Shown here: piece after piece, positions 35,496 through 61,002 of the stretch | Position numbering within the stretch: position 1 is the stretch's first letter | Layout of the letters: every line of letters starts with the position of its first letter | From: Epinephelus fuscoguttatus | Taxonomy: Eukaryota > Chordata > Actinopteri > Perciformes > Serranidae | DNA: 64,000 bases | Direction: 5' to 3' | Assembly: GCF_011397635.1 (NCBI RefSeq) | Contig: NC_064759.1 | Span: 15,024,428-15,088,427, forward strand | Notes under the pieces: model-generated | What the model was told of the DNA's origin: nothing | Seen by the model: only the letters and a program-made list of their open reading frames with translations | The model's database searches: none | Program-made: the position numbers and the translations under genes

Positions 35496-37190
35496 GTCCT
35501 TAGAGCTGAATATAACGTACAGTAATACAGTATACATCTTATACAATAATAAGTACAGTACGTCAGGAGAAATGGCATTATGATGCCATAGTTTAGTTTG
35601 CCTTGAGAATACAATCAAACAACCACAGAATAAGAATCAGCTTTAATGAGCAAGTTTTTGTTCACATACAAGGAATTTCACTTTGGTTTCATGGGATGTT
35701 TCAATTCTTTTAACTCCCTACACTGAATGCAAACTGCCATATGTACAGAGAGTACTGCATCCATCCTACTCCAGCCTTGCACTCTCCCACTGCTGCAGTG
35801 TTCTATCTTTCTGAATGAGGATCAATGGGGAGGCACTGCCCAGAATGACAATGACCATCACCACAGCTTTACATTCACCACTAGAGGGAGATAATGTATT
35901 TGCAATCCTCACTGCAGCATGAGGCCTGGGGAGGGCTGCTAATAACATTTAATAGGTCTCTTGTCAGGCAGCCCGGATGTCCTGATCTATAAGAGAGGCA
36001 GGGTCAGTTTTACATGTTCCCTCTGGTGGATAATATGGCTCCGGCAGCCCGGGAGAGCTGCTGTTTCATCTGTGCCCTCCGGGAACAGCAGGGTAGAGAG
36101 AGTGATGCATCAGTGGCCCTGCTGCTGGGTTTTGTGCACTGGGGCGCAGCGATGCAGATGGAGATGGGCAGTATAGAGCTGACACAGGACATGTCAGGGA
36201 TTTGTTGCTTTCCTGTAACTGTTTTACAGTCACAGTCCCAGGTGGACACAGCTTATTGCATCTATTGCTGCTGACCAAGACGGAGTGCTCATGTGAACTG
36301 ACTTCAGTGTGAAGGGAAAGACCAGAGACAGCAACTTCACTTGGTTTCTGGATGGATTTAGACACAACAAGCAGCTCTACCTTAAGAAAGAGGAAGATAC
36401 GATTCCTAAGCATTTTATAATTACATACATTTACCTGCTATGGCACATAATACGTTTTAAATTTCTTTATTTGCACAGGAAAATGTCAAACAGATGACTT
36501 TTGTATGATGTTAAGGAGGATATCTTAAGTTAGGACCCCTATATCTGACTAAAAATCGATGTGTGTGTGTGTGAGGTCTTGGAAAGACATACTAAAAAAA
36601 TAATATACATTTCTTACATAAATAAAGAAGCCAATGGGATGACAAGATTTGGTAAGGTTGCTAAAAATGCATTTTTGGAGAATATTTTGTGGAAAATGTC
36701 CTCTCCCATATTTTTAGAGTGCTTTTCAAGACAAAACACAAAATAATAGACTACAGTAAAATACACACATCATTCACACATTAAAAGCCATTTTAAAAAG
36801 ATGTGTTTTGAGAAATGATTTGAACCGGGAGAGGTCAGTGCGGTCTCAAATGTATTTAGGGAGTGTTACAGAGGGAGGGGGCCAGGTTTGATGCTTGGTC
36901 CTGTTGTTGTAATATATGGATGTCATATCACATAAAAAAAAATCTAATGGGAGTACCTTTAGTGGGTGTGAAACAGCCCCATCGTTAGGACATTGTCATC
37001 AACTACAGGGCCTGATAAATTATGCCATCAACTGAATGAAACCGCTCGGACACGGCTCCAGTCTGCTCCATCTACATAATTAACTGTGAATGTCATCACC
37101 GGCCGGCTGAATAAAAGTGTGCTGCGGCCGGGTGGGTGGACGTGGGCGGAAGCATAAAAGAAGAAAAGACATCATGTAAATTCAGTTTTT
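35496..37190. other. Intergenic between the minisatellite and u2af2, no gene seen
   Basis: No recognisable coding or RNA gene. A somewhat GC-richer stretch at 35940-36250 and another at 37020-37145 (around GGCCGGCTGAATAAAAGTGT) could be regulatory, but this is only a compositional impression. The downstream part runs into the presumed 3'UTR of u2af2. Confidence 0.4.
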
Positions 37191-39173
37191 AATCAACATT
37201 TGAAAACAAATTGGACAAATGAAAGACTGTTTTTGCTTTTTTATAAACTAGATGTGTGTGTGTTGTTTTTTTTTAAGGTTTTTAAATCATTTAAGAAATC
37301 ACATTTTTTTTCCAGAGAAAAAAAAAAGAAATTAACTGACAACAGTGACACTGAGAAAGCAGATTTCAGAAAGTAAGGAGTAACATCTCAAAAGTGTTAT
37401 CACTGACACAGTCTCTCTTCAGCGCTGTCTTAAGCAAACCAAAATGAAAGCATAGTCTCAAGCCCGTACAGTGTGAACATGTGGTCCTCAGAGAATCAAG
37501 GGCAGAAGATGAGGGAGATGAGAGAAAAGCAGATGTACATACAGTGTTTAACATCCAAACAACGACCTCTTAGATGTAGTGAAAAACCACTACCGTAATA
37601 AAATAATAAACGCTTGACACTAAAATGTGACATGATTTTTTCATTGTAGAAATTTAATAGGGTGTATGACAGGAAGTCTTCAGTCTGCAGGCTTTAATTT
37701 ATGACTCTCTAGAGAGCCCAGTTGCAGTGTTATTCTTTAGTGTGGACGAAACATCGCTTATCAATTTATCTACTTAGTCATTTAAACAAATTAGGCTGGC
37801 AGTCGGCAGAACAAAGAGAAAGTTGTGTGGTTTTGGTTTCACCTTGTGGCACAACATGAGTCGTGGGTATTAGTCACGTGTTTATTTGGTCTTGTCAAAG
37901 AGGTGAGACGTTGCACAAAAAATAACAACCGGGTCCAAAACATCTTACACCCAAAATCTGCTGGGAAACAAGGGAAAATGAAAACTAGTGATGCAAGACC
38001 AAAGAACAAGACATCTATAAACATACAGACATCATTGACACAGGGGGCAAGCCGAATTCTTTTTTTCCCTTAGCGAATTGACATGTAATAACATTAAGGC
38101 TTTTTGGTAAGGAAGATAAAAATCCCCTGTTAAATACCAATCTGTTTGCCTCTCCCCATCTTCCTTTGTTTATTTCCTCTTGAATTAAATCAGGACTGAA
38201 CTGCTGAGACAAAAACAACCTCACCTGTTAAAAGCTGTGCACAAAAGATGGACGTGAAAAAAAAAGTTACAGAAAATAGAAAAGGAAAAGAGAAACTGGC
38301 GTAACGTTCTTTTTCTGCAGCTTGTGTTATTCTGCGGCCTGAATACAAGGTGATGTTACAGCTCAAATCAGTGAAGCTACACACAGTATTGAAACAATTA
38401 CAGTTGACATTCAGATAAAGTCCAATTAGACAACATATTCTCTAACAATCGTCCTGAGGGGGGCAGCAATCTGATGAGAAATGAAACAACATGGAGAAAT
38501 GAAAAAAGAGAAGTCTCCTCTCACCCTTTCTAATGATGGTGGTAAAACGGAAGTGGATGTTACAACTACTGAGTATCTAGATTAGATGGTCAAACAAAAA
38601 TGCCCTCATCTTCCTCCCCATCTCCCTCTCTCGAATAAACACTCCTGTTTTCTCCACCCTTCCTCCCCATCACAATAGTCCAGTTAGTTCCCTACTGCAG
38701 CTCCTTCCTAATGTACTTAAAACAGGCTACCTCCATTTAAATACAAACCTTAAAGTGGGGCACCCCCCTCCCACCCAACATGACGTCCCTGTCTCACAAA
38801 GTATAAAAATTGTTGACCCCACCCTGGACCTATTATTACACACATTTCTCAAAAATCTTTGACTTCCCCACCCACCCAGCTACACCCTCACCACCCAAAT
38901 CTAGCCCCCTCTGTAGTGGACTGAATATAAACCCTCCCAATTCATCTCCGTCACCAATCCAAATATCTGTTTTAAATGCTGGACATTTCAAGTAGATCTC
39001 AAATGATAAATTGGGTACCACCAAAGCCATCTGTCAAACAACTAATACTCCCAGATCTACCTGAAACGTTGCTCTGCCAAATTCATCAGGGGGCCGATTT
39101 TGAAATGGGCGATACATGTAACCTCCCTCCCTCCCCATCCCTCCCCTCATCCCATCTTTTCTTCATGCCTCCT
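37191..39173 (-). other. u2af2: Presumed 3' untranslated region of u2af2
   Basis: This follows the u2af2 stop (39174-39176, minus strand). Candidate AATAAA signals on the minus strand appear as TTTATT at about 38168 and 37881, which would give 3'UTRs of about 1.0 or 1.3 kb. On the + strand the sequence at 38600-39170 is C/T-rich, so the transcript is purine-rich there. The true end cannot be fixed from sequence alone. Confidence 0.4.
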
Positions 39174-50549
<11,376 letters not shown>

Positions 50550-51150
50550 CTCTGTGGGATGAAGGCTGCTACGCTTTCAGCGACTGCGTTGTTCAGTTGG
50601 CGGTGGCTAGCTTAAGCTAGCAACAAAGTGAACAACACTTTCAAAAGCAAGTGCCCCGTAGATGTAAGTTAGCTCGACTAAGTTTGCTTCACCTAACGGC
50701 CTATTTAACAACAGAACTTACAAAAATCGTTAACCAGCACGCACATCAGCCGTGTGGTGTATATTTACAACGTAACAGACAGAATCATTGAGAAAGAAAA
50801 CGTGTTCGCATGGGTTAGCCTGCTAACGTTAGCTAACTAGCTTGTAGCAAAGTCCAGAAGAATAGGCCTCCTGCTCCAGACACTAGTGTGGACGCTCGTT
50901 AGCTCGTTAGCTTGCTAGCTGCTGCGAAAGACGGATGAATGAGACTCGTTTCCACGCTAAATGCAGGTCCCAGGGGGTCACTGGTCCACAAGGCGCAATT
51001 GTTTGACTATATAAGTCAAATGCATGCGCTTTTAAATGTTTAAAGGCTAGTGCAAACAATTAAGATTTCGGTATGCCCGCTTTTTTGCTCCGTCTCCCAG
51101 GAACCCCGTGACACCGGAAGTTGATGAATGACAGGTTTCCGGTGAGTGAA
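50550..51150 (-). promoter_or_regulatory. u2af2: u2af2 5' region and probable promoter
   Basis: Immediately upstream of the u2af2 start codon. It contains repeated TTAGCT/GCTAGC-type sequence and, at its far end, an inverted pair of ETS/GABP-type sites: ACCGGAAG at 51113-51120 and TTTCCGGT at 51136-51143. Such ETS sites are typical of housekeeping promoters. The transcription start is not determined and no TATA box is evident. The bases nearest the start codon should be 5'UTR. Confidence 0.45.
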
Positions 51151-51457
51151 AAAGGACGCTATGGAGCTAATACTCCATCCGTCAGGGTCACACGGTAGAT
51201 AAAAGAAGTTTCCTCTTCAGCCCCCTTCTTTATTCTTTTCACAGCTAAATAAAGTCTCATTAACTACTGCTAAAGTTTTTGTTTTTATTTATTCACTTTA
51301 TTTTTTGTAACGTTGGAGCCCCATTTTAATTTGCAGGTCACCAGTTTTGACCATAGACTGTATAAAAATATTTTGACAGATCAAGATGGCTCCCTAACTT
51401 TGGGGTTGGACTCTTGAATGCATCTTATGAGAAGAGACGATACATACATATATAAAT

Positions 51458-52306
51458 AACATTAAAACCATTGACAGAGGACATGAATGATACTGACCAT
51501 CTCATCACAATGCCATGCTCTGCTGGGGAAACCTTTGGTCCTGGCATTCATGCAGATGCCACTTGAAGCACTTCACTCATCCAAACACTGCTGCGGACCA
51601 TCCCCATGCACCCCTCCCCCTCATGGCAATAACACTCCTCAATGGCAGTGCCACCCCTCCAGCAGAACATGCACCATGCCTCACCACAAATAATGCTCAG
51701 CAATGGCCCGAGGAACAAGACAACATGTGCGAGGCATCAACCTGGCCTCCACATTCCCCAGATCCCAATCTGATCGAGCATCTGTGGGACGTGCCAGTAC
51801 CCCATCTCACAACCGACAGGTGTCAAAGGATCAGCCGCCAAGGCCCTAGTGCCAAACTCCAAAGCACACCCCAGGAGGTCCCATTTCCATTCCTTGACAT
51901 GTCAGAGCCACGTCCGATCCACAAAGGCCCCACTGTGGATCAGGGGTACCTCTGAGGTACTGACACGTCTCACAAATGCTCAGTGATATTGAGATCTGGG
52001 GAATTTGGAGGCCAGGTCAATGCGTTGAGCTCTCTGTCACTTTCTTTGGGCCACTCCTGACCAGTTTTTGCAGTGAAGCATGGCGTATTGCTCTGCTTGG
52101 GGGCCACTGCCATCAAGGTGCATTGTTGCCATTGGGGGGTGTACTAGGTCCACAGCAGCGTTTGGGTGGGTGCTGCGTGTCAAGTGGTATCCATATAAAT
52201 GCCAGGAGCCAAAAGTTTCCCAGCAGAAAATTGCATTGTAACAAGACCATCAATGTTATTCACTTCACCTGCCAGTGGTTTTAATGTTTTGGCTGATAGG
52301 TGTATA
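51458..52306. mobile_element. Fold-back element made of inverted Tc1-type transposon ends (~850 bp)
   Basis: The left arm (about 51458-51800) and right arm (about 51960-52306) are imperfect reverse complements of each other. Both ends share ACATTAAAACCA(T/C)TG, and the arms share the GCTGGGAAAC..TTTGG and CCTGGCATT segments. Each arm carries a relic of a Tc1-type transposase C-terminus reading outward to inward: WPPHSPDPNLIEHLWDV on the + strand and TWPPNSPDLNITEHL on the minus strand. The DNA is therefore a head-to-head palindrome with a ~160-bp central loop. No intact ORF remains. Confidence 0.8.
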
Positions 52307-52324
52307 TATACACACACACACAGT

Positions 52325-52665
52325 TGCACGCCGATCAGCCAACTCATTAAGGCCACTGGACCTAGATCCAAAGTGAGGCCTCCCTGGATCATATTTGGCC
52401 CGGACCGACCTGTCAAGGATGCCCCATGGTGTCTGGCAGCAGGGCGTTGGCGGCAGATCCTTTGAGTCCTGCAGTGGGTTGTGAGGTGGGGTGCCAGCAC
52501 ATCCCACGGATGCTCTCACAGATGGGGGTATGGGGAAATTGGAGGCCAGTTGGATCCCTTGAGCTCTTTGTCATGTTCTTCAGGCCATTTGTGGTGTGGC
52601 ATGGTGCATTGTCCTGCTGGGGGGGCACTGCCATCAGGGAGAGTTATTGCCATGTATATATATAT
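52325..52665 (-). mobile_element. Second, single-armed copy of the same Tc1-derived repeat
   Basis: The minus strand reads MAVPPQQDNAPCHTTNGLKN, the second catalytic-aspartate region of a Tc1-type transposase, followed by frameshifted sequence related to the neighbouring fold-back arm. It begins near GCCGATCAGCCAACTCATTA, which matches the outer end of that family. It is separated from the previous copy by a (CA)n/TATA stretch. Confidence 0.65.
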
Positions 52666-54787
52666 TTATATATACACAGTGCACTGCTGTTCATTGGATT
52701 TACTGACATTTAAAGATGTTAGCACACACTGGGTTTATCAAACTAACTAAAAAAACCACAAGCCTTATGTGATATCAGTATTGACCTTGAAGGATACAAT
52801 TCTGACTACATTTTTTACAGGAGAAACTGTAAGTTACATAATAAAGTGCTCAAAGGAAAGCTACATTGTCTCTAAGCAGAAACACCACTCACAGCATAAT
52901 GTAGTTGCCCAGTTCCTAATGCTTAAAAGAGAAAACATTCTATTTGCATTTTGTATGAGCCCGTGGCTGCCCTGTCTGCCACACTCTCCTACAGACAGAC
53001 AAAACCATACAACACTTTACTCCCCAATGGATATCACAGATGAATAAATCTACATTTTTTAATCAATCAAATGCCTTATTGGGATTAGTGCCTTAATATA
53101 CATTTAGTGAAGGATAGCCATTGTTTCAGTGAGATACACATTTCACTCAACATACATGAATATGAGACATAGAAACGAGACAGATTATTGTTTCAAACAT
53201 TGTACCCTGGTATGATTTTGCAAAGTTTAGCAGCTGCACAACACCGTGCACCGCTTGCCTTTAAGCCATACAAACAATCAGACACTGAATGTGTGTAATT
53301 TCCACAGATTGGAGCACCTCTATTTTTACTCTTAAGAAAAATGTTTTAGGAAATTTTAAACCAAGAATCACTGTATTCCACTGTTCCCTTATCTGATTTA
53401 ATATAAGAGATCTCATAATTTCACTGTACCGGTATAAACACCACACATTATTGTACAATATAATCAACAGTCTGCTGCTTTGAGAATTATAGATTTTGAC
53501 CTCTATAAACTACAAACCATCAATGAGTTATTATTTTTACATGCATTTGTAGTGGGAAGCAATAATAGATCCTCTGTAGGCACAAGCTAGTTGCTTTGCT
53601 GATGCCGTAACTCACACTATAAAATTGTTTGTGTGATTAATGCCCAGTTTTTCCCACACAGAACCGGAAGTTACACAAAGTTACAAATAGCTAATATAGT
53701 AAATGCTCTGTGCTGTTTTACAAAAGGTATAATTGTCACAAAAGCATTACAGCAAGAGCCCCAATAAGAGAAGCGTAAGAAGTGACATTTACTGTGTTTT
53801 AGTGCAGATCATTTACAAAAAGGTTTGGTACAACCCTTAGTGGAACATCAGAGTAATGCAGCAGTATTCTTGTTAAAACTGGGCTAAAGTGAGTCAAACA
53901 CACACAATATTACCAACATATGTGTCTGTCTTTGATTTTTATCTAAGAGACGTGAATCTTGTTGCAAGAAGTATGTTACTGTCAGAAATGCATCTGCAGC
54001 TAATGTTGGACTTGTCTTTACTGTAGTCTGTATGGGCCTTCTCTTCAGGGTGTTCAGGAAGTGAAAGTGGTCCAAAACTGTTGCTTGTCTCACACGAGGA
54101 GATCACATAATTGCTTTAAGGCAAGTGAAAACGGTTGAGGATATAATGACAATGCTAAAAATGATCTAACAAAGACACACAGAGCAATATAAACAAAACG
54201 AAATGTCGATGACTTCTTAAAAATACAGTATAACTCTACAAAATCTATTAAGTGCAACATAATTTTAACATACACAGACATTGTGATTGACAGCTACCAT
54301 ATTTTTGGGATCATGTCATAATTGCACACATAAAGTGATAAAAATGGCTACACTTAAAAATCATTTACACTGTCAGGAGCTGAAATGATCGAGACAATCA
54401 ATTAATGAACTACCAACCACAAGCTGATCCAGATGTTCGGGTTAGAAAAGATCAATGTATCTCTGCAAAGGCTGAAACATGAATGAGCTAAGTTGGTTAC
54501 ACTCTATAATCCCAATCGTAAAGACACACTCATGTCCAGAAATTCTGAATCACAGACATGCCACGTTCGCTCTTTGAGCAATGAGAACCATTTTTTTCCC
54601 TTTCGGACTGCAGCGGACACTCCCACATCCTCTGTATTACTGGAACAATGGTGATAGATTTGTCAAAGAAAGTGACATCATATTGATAATAAAAAGTGAG
54701 ATGCTAAAAGTTTGTCTGAAAAACAAAGGAGCTCAGCTGCAGTTCATATGTTTTCCAGAGACGTCCCATTCCTCTGTCCTTCTCTGC
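52666..54787. other. Intergenic; distal part probably ccdc106 3'UTR
   Basis: AT-rich, with no ORF showing family features. The part nearest 54787 directly follows the ccdc106 stop on the minus strand and is likely its 3'UTR. Several TTTATT strings (AATAAA on the minus strand) are possible, but none stands out. Confidence 0.4.
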
Positions 54788-56595
<1,808 letters not shown>

Positions 56596-57275
56596 CTCAC
56601 AACGTTACACACCAGACAACATGAACAATGAGAAATTAGTTACTGAAGAGGTCACTGGGACATTTCACACTTATGCACCGACTCTACAAATGCCTTCGTT
56701 ACATAAATATAGTGCTTATGCTCACATTTGTTTACAAAAGGTAACGTTACAAGCTTTCCCTATGTGTCTAGTCGTGTTTAATACAAGCCCACACATCCAG
56801 CACACCATAGCTAATTTTATTATAACCCTCTCTGCTCATGCACGCATTAACTGACACAGTAAAACTGGATGTGTTGCTCAAATATAAGTTTGTAGCAGTC
56901 AGGCACAGTGCTCACACTATGGAAGCTTCCTAACATTATAGTTAGCTTCGCACTACGTTAGCCTCGCTTAACGCTAGCAAGAATTTAGCTGCGAATATAA
57001 AATTACAATTCCTTCCTTTCTGTACACTTTAGTGTTTAACTCCGCCATTCGGACATTACTACAGTCTCCATGCTACCAATATATTGTGCAGAAATTGGTA
57101 CATACCACTTTACGTTTGTAATAACTTAATCGTGCACATGTAATAAGACGTTATTACTCTGTCATATCTCCATTCACCAGTTCGACTGCTAGCTAACAAG
57201 CTAACAATAACAATTACCGATGTTTTCTTTTTTTATCACTGTCTTGCGTCATTTCCGGTTTTAATGAAATCACCG
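56596..57275 (-). promoter_or_regulatory. ccdc106: ccdc106 5'UTR intron and probable promoter
   Basis: Upstream of the ATG at 56595. On the minus strand, near 57221-57265, the sequence ACCGGAAATGACGCAAG joins an ETS-type site and a CRE/ATF-like site. It is followed by a purine-rich leader and a good donor (CATCG|GTAATT) at about 57221, suggesting a non-coding first exon. This is inference from motifs; the start site is not proven. Confidence 0.4.
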
Positions 57276-57790
57276 GATGAGCGTCTTCACTAAATAAAAT
57301 AAAAATAAAATTAAAAAAAAGTCCCGTAGAGGCTTTGTTTGTAAAGTTACTATAGCTCAATATAGTATTTAAAGCGACGAGTCTTTTAAAACATGTATTT
57401 AAATAATACGCAAAAGAAAAAAATATATATTTTGTTTGGTAAAGTTACACATTCTGGAGCAATTTTGCTTAAAATATGCAACGTTATATAAATATGTAAA
57501 TAATAAAATTAATTTTGTGTGCAGTGAAATGACATATTCTTTAGACATATATATATATATATTTTAGATTTATTTCGCTTTAAAAATAATAAATGTAAAA
57601 AATATAAAATGTAAAAAAATCATTTGTGTGCAGCAAAATTACACATTCAGGAGCATTTTTCTTGATATAATGTTAAAACATTATAAATTAATTCGCTGGC
57701 AAAACATGCAACAGTATTTCCCACCCGTAGTGTCGACACCACATGGTGGCCACACCTGAGGACAGGTAGGGCAGGTGCCGAGGTGTCAGG
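57276..57790. other. Intergenic spacer between ccdc106 and tmem238, AT-rich
   Basis: Very AT-rich (runs of aaaataaa and a TATATATA tract near 57549) with no feature that I can identify. It separates two divergently transcribed genes and so should contain both promoters' flanks. Confidence 0.5.
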
Positions 57791-58900
57791 TTTCAGTGTC
57801 GGCTGGCAGCTCTTTAGAGTCGATCCGGAAAGAAACACGATTTCCTTTGTGACCACGATTGAATTTAAAATACTCATTGACTTCACGGTAAGTTTGGGAT
57901 TTTGTTTCTGCGATGAATATGTTCATATTAATGTGGACTCTGCTGCTGCTGTGTGGTTGGGCTGCATGTAAAGAAGTTTTGTGAAACGCGCCGGACAGGT
58001 GTGGCACCTGTTGTGACTTGAAATGCAGGGACGGTGTCAAACATGCAACAAAACAGAAGCCAGTATCTAGTATTGAAAATGTACCTTTGCATATTGCTTT
58101 CTTATCTTAAAACAACTAGGTATTATTGGAGGAAAAAACACTTGCTTACAGCTTATTGGTTGATTAATGTTTGAATTAGTTAAGAATATTTCTCTGTATT
58201 TCTATAATGTAACTTAAATGTCCTGAAGACAAGGCAACATTTCCACATCACATCCTCCCCTCTCTGTTCCAGTGCAGCCATGGCACCTAAATATGACGGC
58301 CTGTCCCACTGTAAGCTGGCCCTGGTGTTTGCTGTGCTCATGGACTTACTGGGTGTGATTTCCCTGCTGCTGGGGGTCTTCGCTGAACTTGAGATCCAAG
58401 GCCGAGACTTTGGGGATCTGCTGGTGTACACAGGAGCCCTCCTGGTGCTGCTGTCCCTGGCGGGCTGGGTCATGTGGTACAGTGGCAATATTGAAGGTCT
58501 CACCTCTCAGAAGGAGCTGGGGAAGACTGCTGGAGCTATGGACCGCCTCGCTCGCTCCCTGAGCCGCAGGATACGCATCCCCAGAACTCGCAGCAGCCCC
58601 ACATAGGAAGTGGAGCCTGAAGATACGCACTGACTGATTGACTGTTACATGAAGGGCTGCCTGCCTTTAACCAGGCAGCTGGCCAAACTGCCTGAGGCGA
58701 AGGAGTGTCACTACTGGTTGTCGTTCTCCTCACAAAACAAAAGCCTCATTCACATGGGAAAAATGACCTGTCAGTGTCATTTGTTGTGTTGTCAGAAGGA
58801 AAACTGGGAAAATGTGTATACTGGAAGCTGTATATGGACTACTATGACTATGACTATGGACTACTACTATGGTTTATTATGTAATAAGCATTAAAGATTC
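57791..58900 (+). other. tmem238: tmem238 transcript: 5'UTR exon, intron and 3'UTR
   Basis: A candidate non-coding first exon ends at 57887 with a consensus donor (CACG|GTAAGT). The acceptor TTCCAG lies at 58271-58272, 7 bp before the ATG at 58280, preceded by a clear pyrimidine tract. The 3'UTR extends from 58607 to an ATTAAA poly(A) signal at 58890-58895. The 5' limit of the first exon is not certain. Confidence 0.6.
58280..58606 (+). CDS. tmem238: TMEM238-family small membrane protein, 108 aa, single coding exon
   Basis: A two-pass membrane protein of unknown function. TM1 spans about residues 13-33 (LALVFAVLMDLLGVISLLLG) and TM2 about 46-67 (LLVYTGALLVLLSLAGWVMW). Between them are the family-typical VFAELEIQGRDFGD-like loop and, after TM2, YSGNIE. 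Human TMEM238 has GVFAALRVRGRSFGDFLIYT and WYTGNVE in the same places. The basic C-terminus (LARSLSRRIRI) matches the family. The ATG has a favourable context (CAGCCATGG) and follows a clear splice acceptor. Human TMEM238 is also on 19q13.42, supporting orthology. Confidence 0.92.
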   Translation: MAPKYDGLSHCKLALVFAVLMDLLGVISLLLGVFAELEIQGRDFGDLLVYTGALLVLLSLAGWVMWYSGNIEGLTSQKELGKTAGAMDRLARSLSRRIRIPRTRSSPT

Positions 58901-58960
58901 CAATATATGAAGATTAAAAACATGAATCTCATGTATTAATTTGTCAGTTTCCTTTGAAGT

Positions 58961-59376
58961 AGGGCTGGGCCATATATCCTGAGAATTATATCACGATATT
59001 TTTAGGCTATATCTCAGAACACAATACATAAAAAAAATGTATATTAAAAAAATAAAATAACATATTTATATTTAAATCTCCTCCAGCGCACCTTATCAGT
59101 GCTCGGACAGGAAGACAAAATCGAACATAACAATATTTCTTACCAAATACTCTCAGATGCAAACAAAAAAGTTGCAGAAAATATTATTTCAATGAGATTG
59201 TTGATCAATAATCAGTAATGTGGATATAACCACTAAGTGGGTTAAGGCATCACTTTACTGTATTTCTGTCTTAAAAATGAGGGAAAAACCCACTTATTAT
59301 ATCATGATACAATGATATCTAAAATCTAAGACGATATATCATGATACAATATAATGTCTTCATATTGCCCAGCCCT
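58961..59376. mobile_element. MITE with AGGGCTGGGC inverted ends, 416 bp
   Basis: Begins AGGGCTGGGC and ends GCCCAGCCCT, exact complements, with AGT/ACT just outside. The inner sequence is AT-rich with repeated ATATCACGATAT / ATATCATGATAC motifs on both sides. This is a MITE type seen widely in teleosts, non-coding. It lies downstream of tmem238. Confidence 0.75.
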
Positions 59377-61002
59377 ACTCTGGAGTTATTATTTTTTTTA
59401 TTTTGTAATGTGGTGATAACAAGTGGGTCAAGTCGTTCATCTTTACACTTGCAGAGCTGTATTTCGAGATCGGTCTACACCACTTTTAAAAGGTCTCTGT
59501 CTCAGAATCACCTCCAATCATCCTTAGTTTTGTCTCACTCTGACAAAGAGGACTCAGGATTTTAATTCAAGACCAGTTAAAATCACAACTATGGGACATC
59601 TAAGTTGCCTGTGTGAAAAAGGAGTGCTGAAAATGAATGGTTAAGGCAAATTCCGACACAAAATTCACCTCTGCAATGTCTTTTTATCAAGACACATGGT
59701 ACGTGTAAACATACGCACATATATACAGTATGGCAATGAAAGTGAATGAGGAAGAGTCTTCAAATGTTTTCTGTGTGTTTTTATGGGAATGTGGATCTCT
59801 CGGATCAGATTCAGGAGTGCATATGGTTTTTATGGTCTACATTTTATTGTCATGCAGCGTGGGACTCACACTGCTCTGCTCTTGGTATTGACTCGGTCTC
59901 AGTTTAAGTGGTCTTGACTCCCGCACTGACCGTTTGGGTTTCTGCACTGGATTACAACACTTCTGCTCAGAATAAAAATTACCACAACGTCCATTGAAGA
60001 CATATTTAATGACAATAATCATGTTTGCACAAGGTTGAGCCAGAAGGAATACTCACATCCTAATTTTCTTAATGAGAAGAATAGTAGGGAGATGCTATGA
60101 TATCACCATGAGTGCATTTAAATACTGCATTGGACACTTGAAGAAAAAAAGATCGCCCTTATTTCACAAAACATTCTGAAATCAAATTAAAACAAATTAA
60201 GACAACCAAAGACATTAAGGTGGAAAATATATTGAAAAAATAAATAATTTTTAAGGACAAGCACTGATGAAGCTCATTTAGAAGATGGGATATCACACAA
60301 TTAAAATGTGCAGTTTGCAATTTCACTACAGTGCAACATGGAGGGGAGAGTTTGAAAGGAAGGAAAAAAAAAACAATCAAAAGAAGTTATGCCCAGTCTC
60401 CGCAGCATCACGACGTAACAAGTGTCTGATTGTCTTTACGCTGAGAGAAGAATTATACCTGTTTCCAGTTCACAGTTAACAACAAAATATGTACACAGCA
60501 GCTTCACGAGCAGCCACAGTATTAACTTAAACTCTATGATCATAAGATGAAGGACAGAAAGACCTGGTGCCACCTGGATGGAACGAAGATATGAATGAAC
60601 ACTGGCAGAAAAATGAATCAGAAAGCTGTACGTCAGGGAGACTGAATGTTAGTGCAAAGGTAAAATGAGCTATGAACAATCATGCAGCTGAATTACTGAC
60701 CAGTTACAGACATGATATAACATCAGATGAAGGCACACAGTAAGGCATCGACATCCATCAGGACAATCCAGTCCAAACACAGATGTACAAAATTAACGAG
60801 GTAAACAAGGATGAAACAGCATGTATCATATATCATATATGTTTTAGAAGATACTTTAATCACTGCCACATTGAAACGCTGGTTCCTTCAGTTCCATGAA
60901 AGCACCATTTCAATGTTTCTAGCTTTGCTGGTGCACAGTGTACAGTATGTCTGCTGCATCTTTATCTCATTCCAGCGGGGCAGTACTTGGAGATGATTCA
61001 TG
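59377..61002. other. Intergenic; right part probably 3'UTR of the JIP-family gene
   Basis: No gene recognised. Sequence adjoining 61002 continues from the JIP-family stop codon on the minus strand and probably includes its 3'UTR. The rest is AT-rich. Confidence 0.4.
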
